From: Hyphomicrobium methylovorum
Lineage (GTDB): Bacteria > Pseudomonadota > Alphaproteobacteria > Rhizobiales > Hyphomicrobiaceae
Direction of reading: 5' to 3'
Assembly (NCBI RefSeq): GCF_013626205.1
Contig: NZ_QHJE01000001.1
Span: 558,001 to 622,000, forward strand
Length of the DNA stretch: 64,000 bases
Part shown: positions 45,175 through 53,927 of the stretch, piece after piece
Position numbering within the stretch: the stretch's first letter is position 1
Layout: every line of letters starts with the position of its first letter
Notes under the pieces: model-generated
Told to the model about the DNA's origin: nothing
Seen by the model: only the letters and a program-made list of their open reading frames with translations
Database searches by the model: none
Program-made: the position numbers and the translations under genes

Positions 45175-45696
45175 TTAGAACGGGATTTCGTCGTCGAGCG
45201 CCTTATCGAAGCTGCTGCTCTTACCGCCGCCGCTCGACTTCGAAACGCGACGCTGATCTCCGCCAGACGATGAGCCGAAACCGCCGTCGTTGCCGTAATC
45301 GGGACCGCTTTCCTGCATCCCCGAGGACGCGCCGCGACCGCCACCGGCACCGTCAAGCATCGTCAGCGTACCGCTGAAGCCTTGCAGCACGACCTCGGTC
45401 GAATACTTCTCGGCGCCGGACTGATCCGTCCACTTACGGGTTTGCAGCGCGCCTTCGATGTAAAGCTTCGAGCCTTTGCGCACGTACTGCTCGACGACCT
45501 TGCACAGCGGCTCGCTGAAAATAACGACGCGATGCCACTCCGTCTTTTCCTTGCGTTCGCCCGAGGACTTGTCGCGCCAGGTCTCGCTGGTCGCCAAGCT
45601 CAGGTTGGCGATCGGACGGCCGTCCTGCGTCCTGCGGATTTCCGGGTCTTTGCCGACGTTGCCGACGAGAATGACTTTATTGACCGAGCCTGCCAT
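45175..45696 (-). CDS. ssb: Single-stranded DNA-binding protein
   Basis: The 173-residue SSB has an OB fold ([32 protein letters not shown]... [12 protein letters not shown], residues 1-110), a Gly/Ser-rich linker and the conserved acidic tip DDEIPF that recruits repair proteins. AGGAGA precedes the start. A well-formed promoter with a LexA box lies about 200 bases upstream, so it is probably SOS induced. Confidence 0.95.
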   Translation of the reverse strand: MAGSVNKVILVGNVGKDPEIRRTQDGRPIANLSLATSETWRDKSSGERKEKTEWHRVVIFSEPLCKVVEQYVRKGSKLYIEGALQTRKWTDQSGAEKYSTEVVLQGFSGTLTMLDGAGGGRGASSGMQESGPDYGNDGGFGSSSGGDQRRVSKSSGGGKSSSFDKALDDEIPF

Positions 45697-45887
45697 GTGC
45701 TCATCTCCTACAAACTTCAGTTGGCGACATCCGCTGCCGGCATAGCGGCGTCCGCGCTGGTTGTATCAGCTTCGGACGCGAGAATCTCTTGGCGACCTTA
45801 GCGGTTAGGACCGCCTGCTGCGCACGAGATCGAGCTTTTGCACAGACCTTTCATCCTTCAGGCCCAAGTCAGCGCCGTCCCGCCGTT

Positions 45888-45902
45888 GTTCTACTAATGT
45901 TC
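45888..45902 (-). promoter_or_regulatory. LexA (SOS) box of ssb
   Basis: GTTC-N7-GTTC (GAAC-N7-GAAC on the minus strand) is the alphaproteobacterial LexA site. It lies just downstream of the -10 element, where binding would block transcription start. Confidence 0.7.
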
Positions 45903-45903
45903 T

Positions 45904-45932
45904 TATATAGGCTGCGCGACCTGCTGAGGCAA
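45904..45932 (-). promoter_or_regulatory. Promoter of ssb
   Basis: On the minus strand TTGCCT, a 17-base spacer and TATATA form a near-consensus housekeeping promoter directed at ssb. The leader would be about 200 bases. The remaining 45697-46089 gap holds no gene. Confidence 0.7.
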
Positions 45933-46089
45933 GGCTCGCCGCCCTTCGACTCGAACTTTCCTGTGACGCGATGTTGAGAAAGCGCACGATCACCGCTGAC
46001 GTGGCTTGACTGGTCTTCACGTTGGAGTATGGCGATAGCCGTTCACGCGCGTCGTTGTATGCGCCTTACCGGAGCACCGCGACTGCACG

Positions 46090-46458
46090 ATGGCCCAGTA
46101 CAATTGTAGCAATTGCCCCGGGTACTGCTGCTCATATCCCGTCATTGCTCTCAATAAGCGCGACGTCGAGCGGCTCGCGACCTACTTTAACCTCGGTTAC
46201 AGCACGGCGAAGAAGCGATTCACGCGCGAAGGCCACGGCCATAAGTATCTGATGCGCCGCAAGCGCGATCCGCATTACGGCCGCATCTGCCAATTCTTCG
46301 ATACCAAACTTCGCCGCTGCACGATCTACAAGGCGCGTCCGGGTGCCTGTCGTGCCTATCCGGGCACCGGGCGCTGCGGATATTACGACTTCCTGATGCA
46401 TGAGCGGCGCTGCCAGAACGACGACACCTTCGTCGCGATCACCAATCACAAAGATTGA
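46090..46458 (+). CDS. YkgJ-family cysteine-cluster protein
   Basis: The 122-residue protein has the CxxCxxxC-type motif near the N-terminus (CSNCPGYCC), CQFFD, CTIYKARPGACRAYPG and a final CGYYD/RRC pair, the pattern of the YkgJ/UPF0153 Zn- or Fe-S-binding family. Function is not established. Its ribosome site is weak. Confidence 0.82.
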   Translation: MAQYNCSNCPGYCCSYPVIALNKRDVERLATYFNLGYSTAKKRFTREGHGHKYLMRRKRDPHYGRICQFFDTKLRRCTIYKARPGACRAYPGTGRCGYYDFLMHERRCQNDDTFVAITNHKD

Positions 46459-46470
46459 GGCTCTCGTTTG

Positions 46471-46515
46471 CTGCATCCGGCGCCTCCGCTTCGCGGAGCC
46501 GGCCGCCGGATGCAG
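46471..46515. repeat. REP-like palindrome, copy 1
   Basis: An outer stem CTGCATCCGG/CCGGATGCAG encloses CTCCGCTTCGCGGAG and the invariant GAGCCGGCCGCC core. It lies 13 bases after the ykgJ-like stop. Confidence 0.85.
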
Positions 46516-46610
46516 TCGTGGGGTGAGAGTGAGTTCTGGCCGGAAGACCAATGTTATCTTCATCCTCGGCCGAAGAGCGAACGTCGAGCCGGGCGAAGTC
46601 CTCCCTTGGC

Positions 46611-46873
46611 GCTGGCGACTCTTCTTCGTCGAGCCGGCCGGAGTTTCTGTGGCGCTGGCGACTCTCCTTCGTCGAGCCGGCCGCCAGCGCGTTTCTTCCG
46701 TCATCCTCGGCCGAATGAGCGAAGCGAATGTTGGCCGGGGATCCAGCGTGAGACTCGGCAAAGCCGACCAAGTTTTTTCCACGCAGTGCGATCAGCGATT
46801 TTGCGCCTTCGGCGACTTTTGCGCTGGATCCCCGGTCTTCGAGGCGACTAAGTCGCGCTCAGCCGAGGATGAC
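46611..46873. repeat. REP-like palindromes, copies 2-3, with a composite repeat tail
   Basis: Copies at 46611-46641 and 46651-46691 share GGCGACTC-TTCGTC-GAGCCGGCCG. Copy 3 is followed by TTCTTCCGTCATC, later CTTCGGC-ACTTTTG, GCTGGATCCCCG and CGAGGATGAC. The same module order recurs at 48354-48520. Confidence 0.75.
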
Positions 46874-46910
46874 GAGGGTGCAGCGAAAACTCTACCCGCT
46901 CAAAAATCAA

Positions 46911-46950
46911 AACCCCGCCGGGTCCTTGGATCCGCGCGGGGTTCGGTTTT
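46911..46950 (-). terminator. Strong, bidirectional-looking terminator with no annotated gene
   Basis: AACCCCGC / GCGGGGTT pair around an inner GGTCC/GGATCC stem. The minus strand continues TTTTGATTTTT and the plus strand CGGTTTT. The minus orientation is the better terminator and follows a short open frame ending at 46972. Between here and 47570 no credible plus-strand gene is seen. Confidence 0.7.
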
Positions 46951-46971
46951 ACCTTCGATGGTTCGCCCAGA

Positions 46972-47097
46972 CTAAAACCGGACGTTTGAAGCGAGGCTCT
47001 GGTGTGTCACTCGGACATCCGCCCTCGTGTGAAGATTCCAAATTGTGCGAACGACAGTTTGCTTGGACGCGGCCAATTTCTCGAGAGCGCCCTTCAA
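46972..47097 (-). CDS. Doubtful short ORF or gene remnant before a strong terminator
   Basis: From a TTG at 47097 the frame encodes 41 residues (LKGALEKLAASKQTVVRT...). It stays open for 32 further codons upstream (to a TAA at 47194-47196) without a start codon. That stretch has plausible codon use (KRDTAKLFEEDYDS). It ends 29 bases before the strong terminator at 46911-46943. It could be a decayed gene, perhaps frameshifted, or a non-coding transcript. No family is recognised. Confidence 0.2.
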   Translation of the reverse strand: MKGALEKLAASKQTVVRTIWNLHTRADVRVTHQSLASNVRF

Positions 47098-47570
47098 ACT
47101 GCGGACCTCGTGATCAGGTCTCGAGGTCCAGGTTTGTAACCCGGTGGAGTCATAGTCCTCCTCGAACAGTTTCGCCGTGTCACGCTTGCTGCCTTACCAT
47201 TTAACGCACGAGCCTCACTCGCCGCATGCGCCCCACTGGCTCGCCATCCAATGTCCCCGGCTCGTCGACCCGCCGGCCGAGACGCCTCTTTCAAAGGACC
47301 GAATGACGACAACAGCACCGTAACATCAATAAATCTGGGACTGAAATCGCATGACGTCAAGGCATCATCGACGCTTCCGCGATCACAAATTTTACGAAAG
47401 ATTTTCGCGCCCGCGAACGGAGTTTCGATGCGATTGGTTTTTCAACGCCATCGCGTGATTGCGAAACAGCACGTCTTCGCCGGAGTGAAATCCAACGAAG
47501 ACGGTATCAATAACGGCTTGCTGCAAAGTCTGCGATGTAAGCCAGCTCGCTCAGGCGCGCATCGTATGCG

Positions 47571-48191
47571 CTATTTGATTGGGCAAGCTGTAGCGCACGG
47601 AACGGACTCGCTCTTTTCAACCGACCCGCGGAAGATCGAGACCGTTTCGCGAACGCATTGATTGCCGGTCTGCGTGACGCGGATAATGTTGTTGTTGGAA
47701 TCCTTCGCCTGGCACAACACGCTGGCGTCCTGCGCAACTTCGAACGACCCTTCAGGCAGCGGCTTGCGCTCGCCTGCATAAGCGCTCGCGATCAGCCATG
47801 GCATCAAGCTTGCGGATTGCACGGACTTCGGCTTCGGCAACCGATCGAACGCAATCCATTCGTAGTTGATTTGGCCATTCGGTGATTTCACGCGGATCGA
47901 GATGTCGCCCGTCTTGTTGCAGCTTCCGACTTCTATGCGCGCGTTGCCCTGCATCGACAGCGACCGGTAATCGATCTTGCAATCGAAATTCTTCTCCAAC
48001 AAAGCGGCCTGCGCTAGCCGGTGATCGACCTGATCGAACGGCACACCATTCGTCCACGAGAAATAGAGGTTTCGCGCGGTCGGGATTGCGGCGGCGACAG
48101 AGACCGCGAGAACGAGCAATTTGATGAGCGTCAGAGTGCGCGTCACCGGATGAGACGGGTTGCTCAGTTTCGAAAGGGAAGCGTCGCTCAT
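47571..48191 (-). CDS. Membrane-anchored hypothetical protein
   Basis: The 206-residue product begins at MSDASLSKLS and has one membrane segment (about 21-40, LIKLLVLAVSVAAAIPTA). The periplasmic domain carries five Cys (FDCKI, GSCNK, VLCQAK, NQCVR, SVPCATACPIK region), suggesting disulfides. The longer frame to 48494 runs through a repeat element and is rejected. I do not recognise the family. Confidence 0.6.
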   Translation of the reverse strand: MSDASLSKLSNPSHPVTRTLTLIKLLVLAVSVAAAIPTARNLYFSWTNGVPFDQVDHRLAQAALLEKNFDCKIDYRSLSMQGNARIEVGSCNKTGDISIRVKSPNGQINYEWIAFDRLPKPKSVQSASLMPWLIASAYAGERKPLPEGSFEVAQDASVLCQAKDSNNNIIRVTQTGNQCVRETVSIFRGSVEKSESVPCATACPIK

Positions 48192-48306
48192 GGAAACGGC
48201 CTTTTTGTTCGTCGTTGGCTGAGCGCACCTTATACCGGCCTTGTGGCGGAACACATACAGCGTTGTGAACGCGTATTCAGTATTGGGCGGCGGGAGTTTT
48301 TGTTTG

Positions 48307-48520
48307 CTCCGGGCGACTCTCCTTCCTCGAACCGGCCGCACGGAGGTTCTGTTGGCGCCGGGCGACTCTCCTTCGTCGAGCCGGCCGCCCGGCGGGTTGG
48401 GAGTGGCGCGATAGAAAAATTCTTCCGTCATCTTTGGCCGACGCGCCATCGGGTCTTCGGCACTTTTTGTGCTGGATCCCCGATCCGTCTCCATTCGCTC
48501 ACCCTATCGAGGATGGGCGG
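48307..48520. repeat. REP-like palindromes, copies 4-5, with the second composite repeat tail
   Basis: Copies at 48307-48345 and 48354-48394 carry CGGGCGACTCTCCTTC-TCGA-CCGGCCG. Modules TTCTTCCGTCATC, CTTCGGCACTTTT, GCTGGATCCCCG and CGAGGATG follow in the same order as at 46651-46873. They fill most of the 477-base gap before uvrA. No LexA box for uvrA was seen here. Confidence 0.75.
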
Positions 48521-48668
48521 TCTTACCGCCCGGCCCTGCAGCTCAGCCGCGACAGCGTGACAGCAGCCAACCGCGGCAATTCCATTGAAATCCGCCCGGA
48601 GAATGCCATTTCTGGCTTCCTGAACGGCCGCATTGCCGCCTCCTCGGCCCTCGGATAGACCTTCGCCC

Positions 48669-51600
48669 ATGAAATCACCGTCCAAGAAGTCTCCCGCCCG
48701 CCCGGGGTCCGATCTGATGAAGACGATCCACGTCCGCGGCGCGCGCGAACACAACCTCAAGAACGTCGATCTCGAGATCCCGCGCGACGCGCTTGTCGTG
48801 TTCACGGGCCTCTCAGGTTCCGGCAAATCGTCTCTCGCATTCGATACGATCTATGCCGAGGGTCAGCGCCGCTATGTCGAAAGTCTTTCGGCTTATGCGC
48901 GGCAGTTTCTCGAGATGATGCAGAAGCCGGACGTCGATCATATCGACGGGCTGTCGCCTGCCATCTCGATCGAGCAGAAGACGACGAGCAAGAACCCGCG
49001 CTCGACGGTCGGCACCGTCACCGAAATCTATGACTATCTGCGCCTGCTCTTCGCGCGCGTCGGCGTTCCGTATTCGCCCGCGACCGGGCTGCCGATCGAA
49101 AGCCAAACCGTTTCGCAAATGGTGGACCGCGTGCTGGAATTGCCGGAAGGCACGCGTCTGTTGCTGTTGTCTCCCGTCGTGCGCGGCCGTAAAGGCGAGT
49201 ACCGCAAGGAAATCGCCGAGTGGCAGAAGAAGGGCTATCAGCGCCTCAAGGTCAACGGAACCGTTTACGAGATCGGCGACGTGCCGAAGCTCGACAAGAA
49301 GTACAAACACGACATCGACGTCGTCGTGGATCGCATCGTCGTGAAGAAAGATCTCGGCACGCGTCTCGCGGATAGTTTCGAGCAGGCACTGAAGCTCTCC
49401 GATGGTCTCGCGATTGCGGAATTCGTGGATAAGGCGTTGCCGAAATCAGAGACGGAAGGCGCCAACAAATCGAAGAACGACACGCACGAGCGCATCGTCT
49501 TTTCGCAGCGGTTCGCGTGCCCGGTCTCAGGATTCACGATCGACGAAATCGAACCGCGTCTCTTCTCGTTCAACGCGCCTGCGGGTGCTTGCCCGGTCTG
49601 CGACGGTCTCGGCTCGGAACTCCGCTTCGAGCCCGACCTCGTTGTGCCCGACGGATCGCTGAGCCTCGAAAAGGGCGCTGTTTTCCCGTGGGCGAAAACG
49701 GGCGCCTCCTCGCCTTACTACGAGCAGACGCTGGAAAGCCTCGCGAAGCACTACAAGGTATCGATGAAGACGCCGTGGGAGCGTCTGCCGAAGCATGTGC
49801 AGCTCGCGATCCTCTACGGCTCGGGCGATGAAGACGTCGTCTTCACGTACTGGGACGGCACACGCAATTATTCGACCGAGAAAGCGTTCGAGGGCGTGAT
49901 CGGCAACATCGCGCGGCGCTTTAAGGAAACGGATTCCGATTGGGTGCGCGAAGAACTCTCGCGCTATCAGGCGGCGCATCCGTGCGAAGCGTGCAATGGC
50001 TATCGCCTCAAACCGCAGGCGCTCGCAGTCAAGATCGGCGGCAAGCATATCGGCGAAGTCTGCGATCTCTCGATCAGAACCGCGAACGACTGGTTCGCCG
50101 AGATTCCGAATACATTCACGAAGCAGCAGACCGAGATCGCCACACGCATCCTGAAAGAGATCCGCGACCGGCTGAAGTTCCTCAACGACGTCGGCCTGCA
50201 ATACCTGACGCTTTCGCGCGCGTCCGGCACGCTTTCGGGCGGGGAGTCTCAGCGTATCCGCCTCGCCTCGCAGATCGGGTCGGGGCTGACCGGCGTGCTG
50301 TACGTTCTCGATGAACCGTCGATCGGGTTGCATCAGCGCGATAACGCGCGGCTGCTTGAAACGCTCAAGCATCTTCGCGACATCGGCAACACCGTCATCG
50401 TCGTCGAGCATGATGAAGACGCGATCATGACGGCGGACCACGTCGTCGACATTGGACCGGGCGCGGGCATCCACGGCGGCGAAGTCATCGCGCAGGGCAC
50501 ACCCGCCGACATCATGGCGACGCCGACCAGCATCACCGGCGACTATCTCTCCGGCACGCGCTACGTTCCCATTCCGAAGACGCACCGCGCGCCTGATCCC
50601 AAGCGCATGCTCTCCGTTACCGGCGCGCGCTCGAACAACCTGAAGGACGTCTCGGCGTCGATACCGGTTGGGCTGCTCACGTGCATCACCGGCGTCTCGG
50701 GCGGCGGGAAATCCACGCTGCTGATCGACACGATCTTCAAGGCCGTGGCGCGCAAGCTCAACAACGCGAAGGATCATCCCGGCGAATACGACAAGATCAC
50801 CGGCATCGAGCACTTCGATAAGATCATCGACATCGACCAAAGCCCGATCGGCCGCACGCCGCGCTCCAATCCGGCGACGTACACGGGCGCCTTCACGCCG
50901 ATCCGCGAATGGTTCGCCGGACTGCCGGAATCGAAGACGCGCGGCTACGAGCCGGGGCGCTTTTCGTTCAACGTCAAAGGCGGACGCTGCGAAGCCTGCC
51001 AGGGCGACGGTGTCATCAAGATCGAGATGCACTTCCTGCCGGACGTCTACGTGACGTGCGAGGAATGCAAGGGCAAGCGCTACAATCGCGAGACGCTCGC
51101 CGTCACTTTCAAGGAGAAGTCCATCGCCGACGTTCTCGACATGACCGTCGAGGAAGGCGCGGAGTTCTTCAAAGCGGTGCCATCGATCCGCGACAAGCTT
51201 GAAACGCTGGCGCGCGTCGGCCTCGGCTACATCCACATCGGCCAGCAGGCGACGACGCTCTCGGGCGGCGAAGCGCAACGCATCAAGCTGTCGAAGGAAC
51301 TTTCGCGCCGCGCGACCGGCCGCACGCTCTACATTCTCGACGAGCCGACGACGGGCCTGCACTTCCACGACGTCGCCAAGCTGCTCGAGGTGCTGCACGA
51401 GCTTGCGGACGCGGGCAACACGGTCGTCGTCATCGAGCACAATCTCGAAGTCATCAAGACGGCCGACTGGATCATCGATCTCGGCCCCGAAGGCGGCGAC
51501 GGCGGCGGCACCATCGTTGCGGCTGGCACGCCTGAGGACGTCGCGAAGGTCAAGGAAAGCTATACGGGGCAGTACTTAAAGCCCGTTCTCGCGCGCAAGC

Positions 51601-51671
51601 CGAAGACCGCGCTCGGCGGCCAGCTCCCGAACAGGGACGCCAAGAAACTGAAGAAGCAAGCCGCGGAGTAG
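48669..51671 (+). CDS. uvrA: Excinuclease ABC subunit A
   Basis: The 1000-residue DNA damage sensor of nucleotide excision repair has two ABC ATPase modules. Walker A motifs are GLSGSGKSS (near 45) and GVSGGGKST. Signature motifs are LSGGESQRI and LSGGEAQRI. Zinc-finger cysteines are visible ([34 protein letters not shown]). The start could also be ATG 48717 ([18 protein letters not shown]), which matches E. coli UvrA. Full length and intact. Two bases separate it from the next gene. Confidence 0.96.
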   Translation: MKSPSKKSPARPGSDLMKTIHVRGAREHNLKNVDLEIPRDALVVFTGLSGSGKSSLAFDTIYAEGQRRYVESLSAYARQFLEMMQKPDVDHIDGLSPAISIEQKTTSKNPRSTVGTVTEIYDYLRLLFARVGVPYSPATGLPIESQTVSQMVDRVLELPEGTRLLLLSPVVRGRKGEYRKEIAEWQKKGYQRLKVNGTVYEIGDVPKLDKKYKHDIDVVVDRIVVKKDLGTRLADSFEQALKLSDGLAIAEFVDKALPKSETEGANKSKNDTHERIVFSQRFACPVSGFTIDEIEPRLFSFNAPAGACPVCDGLGSELRFEPDLVVPDGSLSLEKGAVFPWAKTGASSPYYEQTLESLAKHYKVSMKTPWERLPKHVQLAILYGSGDEDVVFTYWDGTRNYSTEKAFEGVIGNIARRFKETDSDWVREELSRYQAAHPCEACNGYRLKPQALAVKIGGKHIGEVCDLSIRTANDWFAEIPNTFTKQQTEIATRILKEIRDRLKFLNDVGLQYLTLSRASGTLSGGESQRIRLASQIGSGLTGVLYVLDEPSIGLHQRDNARLLETLKHLRDIGNTVIVVEHDEDAIMTADHVVDIGPGAGIHGGEVIAQGTPADIMATPTSITGDYLSGTRYVPIPKTHRAPDPKRMLSVTGARSNNLKDVSASIPVGLLTCITGVSGGGKSTLLIDTIFKAVARKLNNAKDHPGEYDKITGIEHFDKIIDIDQSPIGRTPRSNPATYTGAFTPIREWFAGLPESKTRGYEPGRFSFNVKGGRCEACQGDGVIKIEMHFLPDVYVTCEECKGKRYNRETLAVTFKEKSIADVLDMTVEEGAEFFKAVPSIRDKLETLARVGLGYIHIGQQATTLSGGEAQRIKLSKELSRRATGRTLYILDEPTTGLHFHDVAKLLEVLHELADAGNTVVVIEHNLEVIKTADWIIDLGPEGGDGGGTIVAAGTPEDVAKVKESYTGQYLKPVLARKPKTALGGQLPNRDAKKLKKQAAE

Positions 51672-51673
51672 CC

Positions 51674-52240
51674 ATGCCCGAAGCGGAACCACCACTCGCG
51701 ATCACAGCCGAGAACGCTCCGCTTCGGACCATACCATCGAACTATCGCGAACCATTCTTCAGCCGCATGGGAATGCGCGAGAAGCGGCCCCTCGGCGACA
51801 TCTTTGGCCTCAGAAACTTCGGTGTGAATCTCACGACGCTGCTGCCCGGCGGCGAGTCCGCGCTGCTGCATCGCCACAGCAAGCAGGACGAATTCGTTTA
51901 CATTCTCGAAGGCACGCCGACGCTCGTGACGGACGCTGGCGAAGTCGAATTCGCCCCCAGGATGTGCGCGGGGTTTGCCGCTGGCGGCGTCGCGCATCAT
52001 CTCGTCAATCGCAGCACCGGCCCGGTGATCTATCTCGAAGTTGGAGATCGCACGCCTGGCGATGAGGGCAGTTATCCCAACGACGACATCAAAGCCGCGC
52101 TCGGTGCCGACAACACTTGGGACTTCACCCACAAAGACGGCCGACTAAGGCTGGCGTCCCAACGCGGAATGAGGCCATCCGCCTTCTCTGCAGGGAGACA
52201 GCCTAAGCAGCAGCGCCGTCGCTCCCTCTCCCCGAGGTGA
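51674..52240 (+). CDS. Cupin-domain protein
   Basis: The 188-residue product carries a single cupin barrel (about 45-125) with the metal motif HRHSKQDEFVYILEG and the second motif near GGVAHHLVNRS. Relatives usually end shortly after the FTHKDG segment. The last 35 residues (LRLASQRGMRPSAF...) are basic and low in structure and may be read-through into intergenic sequence. Metal-dependent enzyme or sugar-binding roles are possible; function unknown. Confidence 0.78.
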   Translation: MPEAEPPLAITAENAPLRTIPSNYREPFFSRMGMREKRPLGDIFGLRNFGVNLTTLLPGGESALLHRHSKQDEFVYILEGTPTLVTDAGEVEFAPRMCAGFAAGGVAHHLVNRSTGPVIYLEVGDRTPGDEGSYPNDDIKAALGADNTWDFTHKDGRLRLASQRGMRPSAFSAGRQPKQQRRRSLSPR

Positions 52241-52362
52241 GCGGCGAAGACGGGCATCGGAAGAAAAGTTTGGGCGGATGTCGGAACGGACCGGGCAAGA
52301 TCGTCTTAGAAGAACGAAGCGCCTGCTCCGATAAGAACCCACCGTTCAGAAAAGGAAACCCG

Positions 52363-52836
52363 ATGTCCAAAAACCGAATTTGCGTCTGGTACGACAAGGA
52401 CGCCGAAGCCGCCGCCCGCTTCTACGCCGAGACATTCCCCGACAGCGCGCTGCTGGCCGTTCACCGCGCGCCGAGCGATTACCCATCCGGCAAGGCGGGC
52501 GACGCGCTCGTCGTCGATTTCACCGTCGCCGGAATTCCGTGCATGGGCCTCAACGGCGGACCAGGGAAACCGCACAGCGAAGCGTTCTCGTTCCAGATCA
52601 GCACCGAAGATCAAGCCGAGACCGACCGCTACTGGAACGCCATCGTCGGCAACGGCGGACAGGAAAGCATGTGCGGCTGGTGCAAGGACAAGTGGGGCAT
52701 CAATTGGCAGATCACGCCGCGCGTGCTGACCGACGCGATGGCCGCCGGTGGCGCCGAAGCCAAACGCGCGTTCGACGCGATGCTCACGATGCGGAAGATC
52801 GATGTTGCCGCGATTGAGCGGGCAAGGCGGGGGTGA
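52363..52836 (+). CDS. VOC-superfamily protein, PhnB / 3-demethylubiquinone methyltransferase-like
   Basis: The 157-residue protein starts SKNRICVWYDKDAEAAARFYAETFPDS and contains DFTVAGIPCMGLNGGP, FSFQISTEDQAETDRYWN and CGWCKDKWGINWQITPRVL, the usual pattern of this VOC family (misleadingly named 3-demethylubiquinone-9 3-methyltransferase). AAAGGAAA precedes the start. Activity is unknown in the family. It is followed by a REP element and the CBASS pair. Confidence 0.85.
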   Translation: MSKNRICVWYDKDAEAAARFYAETFPDSALLAVHRAPSDYPSGKAGDALVVDFTVAGIPCMGLNGGPGKPHSEAFSFQISTEDQAETDRYWNAIVGNGGQESMCGWCKDKWGINWQITPRVLTDAMAAGGAEAKRAFDAMLTMRKIDVAAIERARRG

Positions 52837-52838
52837 AG

Positions 52839-52879
52839 GCGGGAGGCGGCCGGCTCCCGGAACAGGAGCCGACGAGCGC
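52839..52879. repeat. REP-like palindrome, copy 6 (inverted)
   Basis: The reverse strand reads GGCTCCTGTTCCGGGAGCC followed by GGCCGCC, the same core in the opposite orientation. It borders the CBASS locus on one side. Confidence 0.7.
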
Positions 52880-53028
52880 CTATCAGAAACCGAAAAGCAG
52901 TCGGCGGAATATTGCCGTCCCCATCTCCCGCTGGGGAAGTGCGAGGGCGTCATCAAGCCTATTCAGAGGCTCTGAGGGCATTGCCGGGTTGGGGGACACG
53001 CGTGGCGGCCGACGCTCCGCCGCGTCGG

Positions 53029-53916
53029 CTAGGCAGCTTCCCAGTAGCCGATGGCCTTGCTGAGAAATTTTTTGCACTTCTCGGCGCGCCAAGTCACGAG
53101 CGATGTGGGATGGAATAAGGAGCAGAGATCATTTGCACAAACGAATTTGCTGCGATCCGCGTTCCACAGCCAATCCAACGTATCGAAAAGGTTTTGTTGC
53201 TCTGTACCCCCGAAGCGATCGAGCGGGACGTTCCACAATAGACCTTCGATGAAGTACGAGGGCGCTAGATTGTCTTCAATCACATTTTTCTCAATCATGG
53301 TGTTACGTAGATTTTTGTAAATTCGTGCTGTGTGTTTGAACCAGTTGTTGCTGTGCCTATGCTTTTTCGCGCAATTATCCCTATGCTGTTTTGGGAAATT
53401 GTCGATCCGCACGCCGCTCGAATTGAAGAATGAAATTCCGTCCTGACAACTCTGATCGTTCAAGCTTCTGAAACGCTCATAGCGGCGGTGTTTACAGCAC
53501 ACGAGCACGTCTGCGTTCCGCCGATTGCCATTGCCCTTAATACAAATCGCCTTTGTGCCGGTCTGGACGTCGCTTCCGTACTTCTTCACGAGCCAGCTCG
53601 TCACGTCGTTTTTAAACTGCTTGAGCGTGTACTCCGCATCAGAATGCGCGGCCTTCCATAGTTGCTCCTCTTCATCAGTCAGGATCGAGAGATCCGGGTA
53701 AAAGGTCTGATTGAGTTGGATCACGACATCCACGTCACTATCGCCATAGATGTTGGTATCGTTCTTGTACGACCCTTGTAGGAAGATGCTAAAATCCTTC
53801 GTGCAGAAAGGCGAGTTGCTATCGTTGAGCCAGGTCTTCAAGGTGTCATGTGTCGCCGTGAACTGCCCGGTCGAGCCTTGCTTGCCCCAAGTCTTGAGCT
53901 GATCCTCGGAAATCAT
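53029..53916 (-). CDS. CBASS cGAS/DncV-like nucleotidyltransferase (CD-NTase)
   Basis: The 295-residue enzyme has the pol-beta nucleotidyltransferase core: LQGSYKNDTNIYGDSDVDVVIQL (residues about 47-69) supplies the GS motif and two metal Asp (DxD). RNADVLVCC supplies the third Asp. It should make a cyclic di- or trinucleotide on phage infection. The start at 53916 lies 11 bases after the capV stop. Clade and product cannot be decided from sequence alone. Codon use and base composition are visibly more AT-rich than the neighbours, pointing to horizontal acquisition. No Cap2/Cap3 genes are present (type I layout). Confidence 0.85.
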   Translation of the reverse strand: MISEDQLKTWGKQGSTGQFTATHDTLKTWLNDSNSPFCTKDFSIFLQGSYKNDTNIYGDSDVDVVIQLNQTFYPDLSILTDEEEQLWKAAHSDAEYTLKQFKNDVTSWLVKKYGSDVQTGTKAICIKGNGNRRNADVLVCCKHRRYERFRSLNDQSCQDGISFFNSSGVRIDNFPKQHRDNCAKKHRHSNNWFKHTARIYKNLRNTMIEKNVIEDNLAPSYFIEGLLWNVPLDRFGGTEQQNLFDTLDWLWNADRSKFVCANDLCSLFHPTSLVTWRAEKCKKFLSKAIGYWEAA

Positions 53917-53927
53917 AAAACTGGTTC

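Noticed and set aside
47251-47661. 136-codon plus-strand ORF in the repeat-rich gap
   Set aside because: It overlaps the end of the minus-strand membrane protein, lacks a ribosome site and has no recognisable domain.
48500-48668. LexA box before uvrA
   Set aside because: No GAAC/GTTC pair at 7-base spacing could be found.
49527-51440. 637-codon minus-strand ORF
   Set aside because: Antisense to uvrA, Arg/Asp/Ala-rich with no domain.
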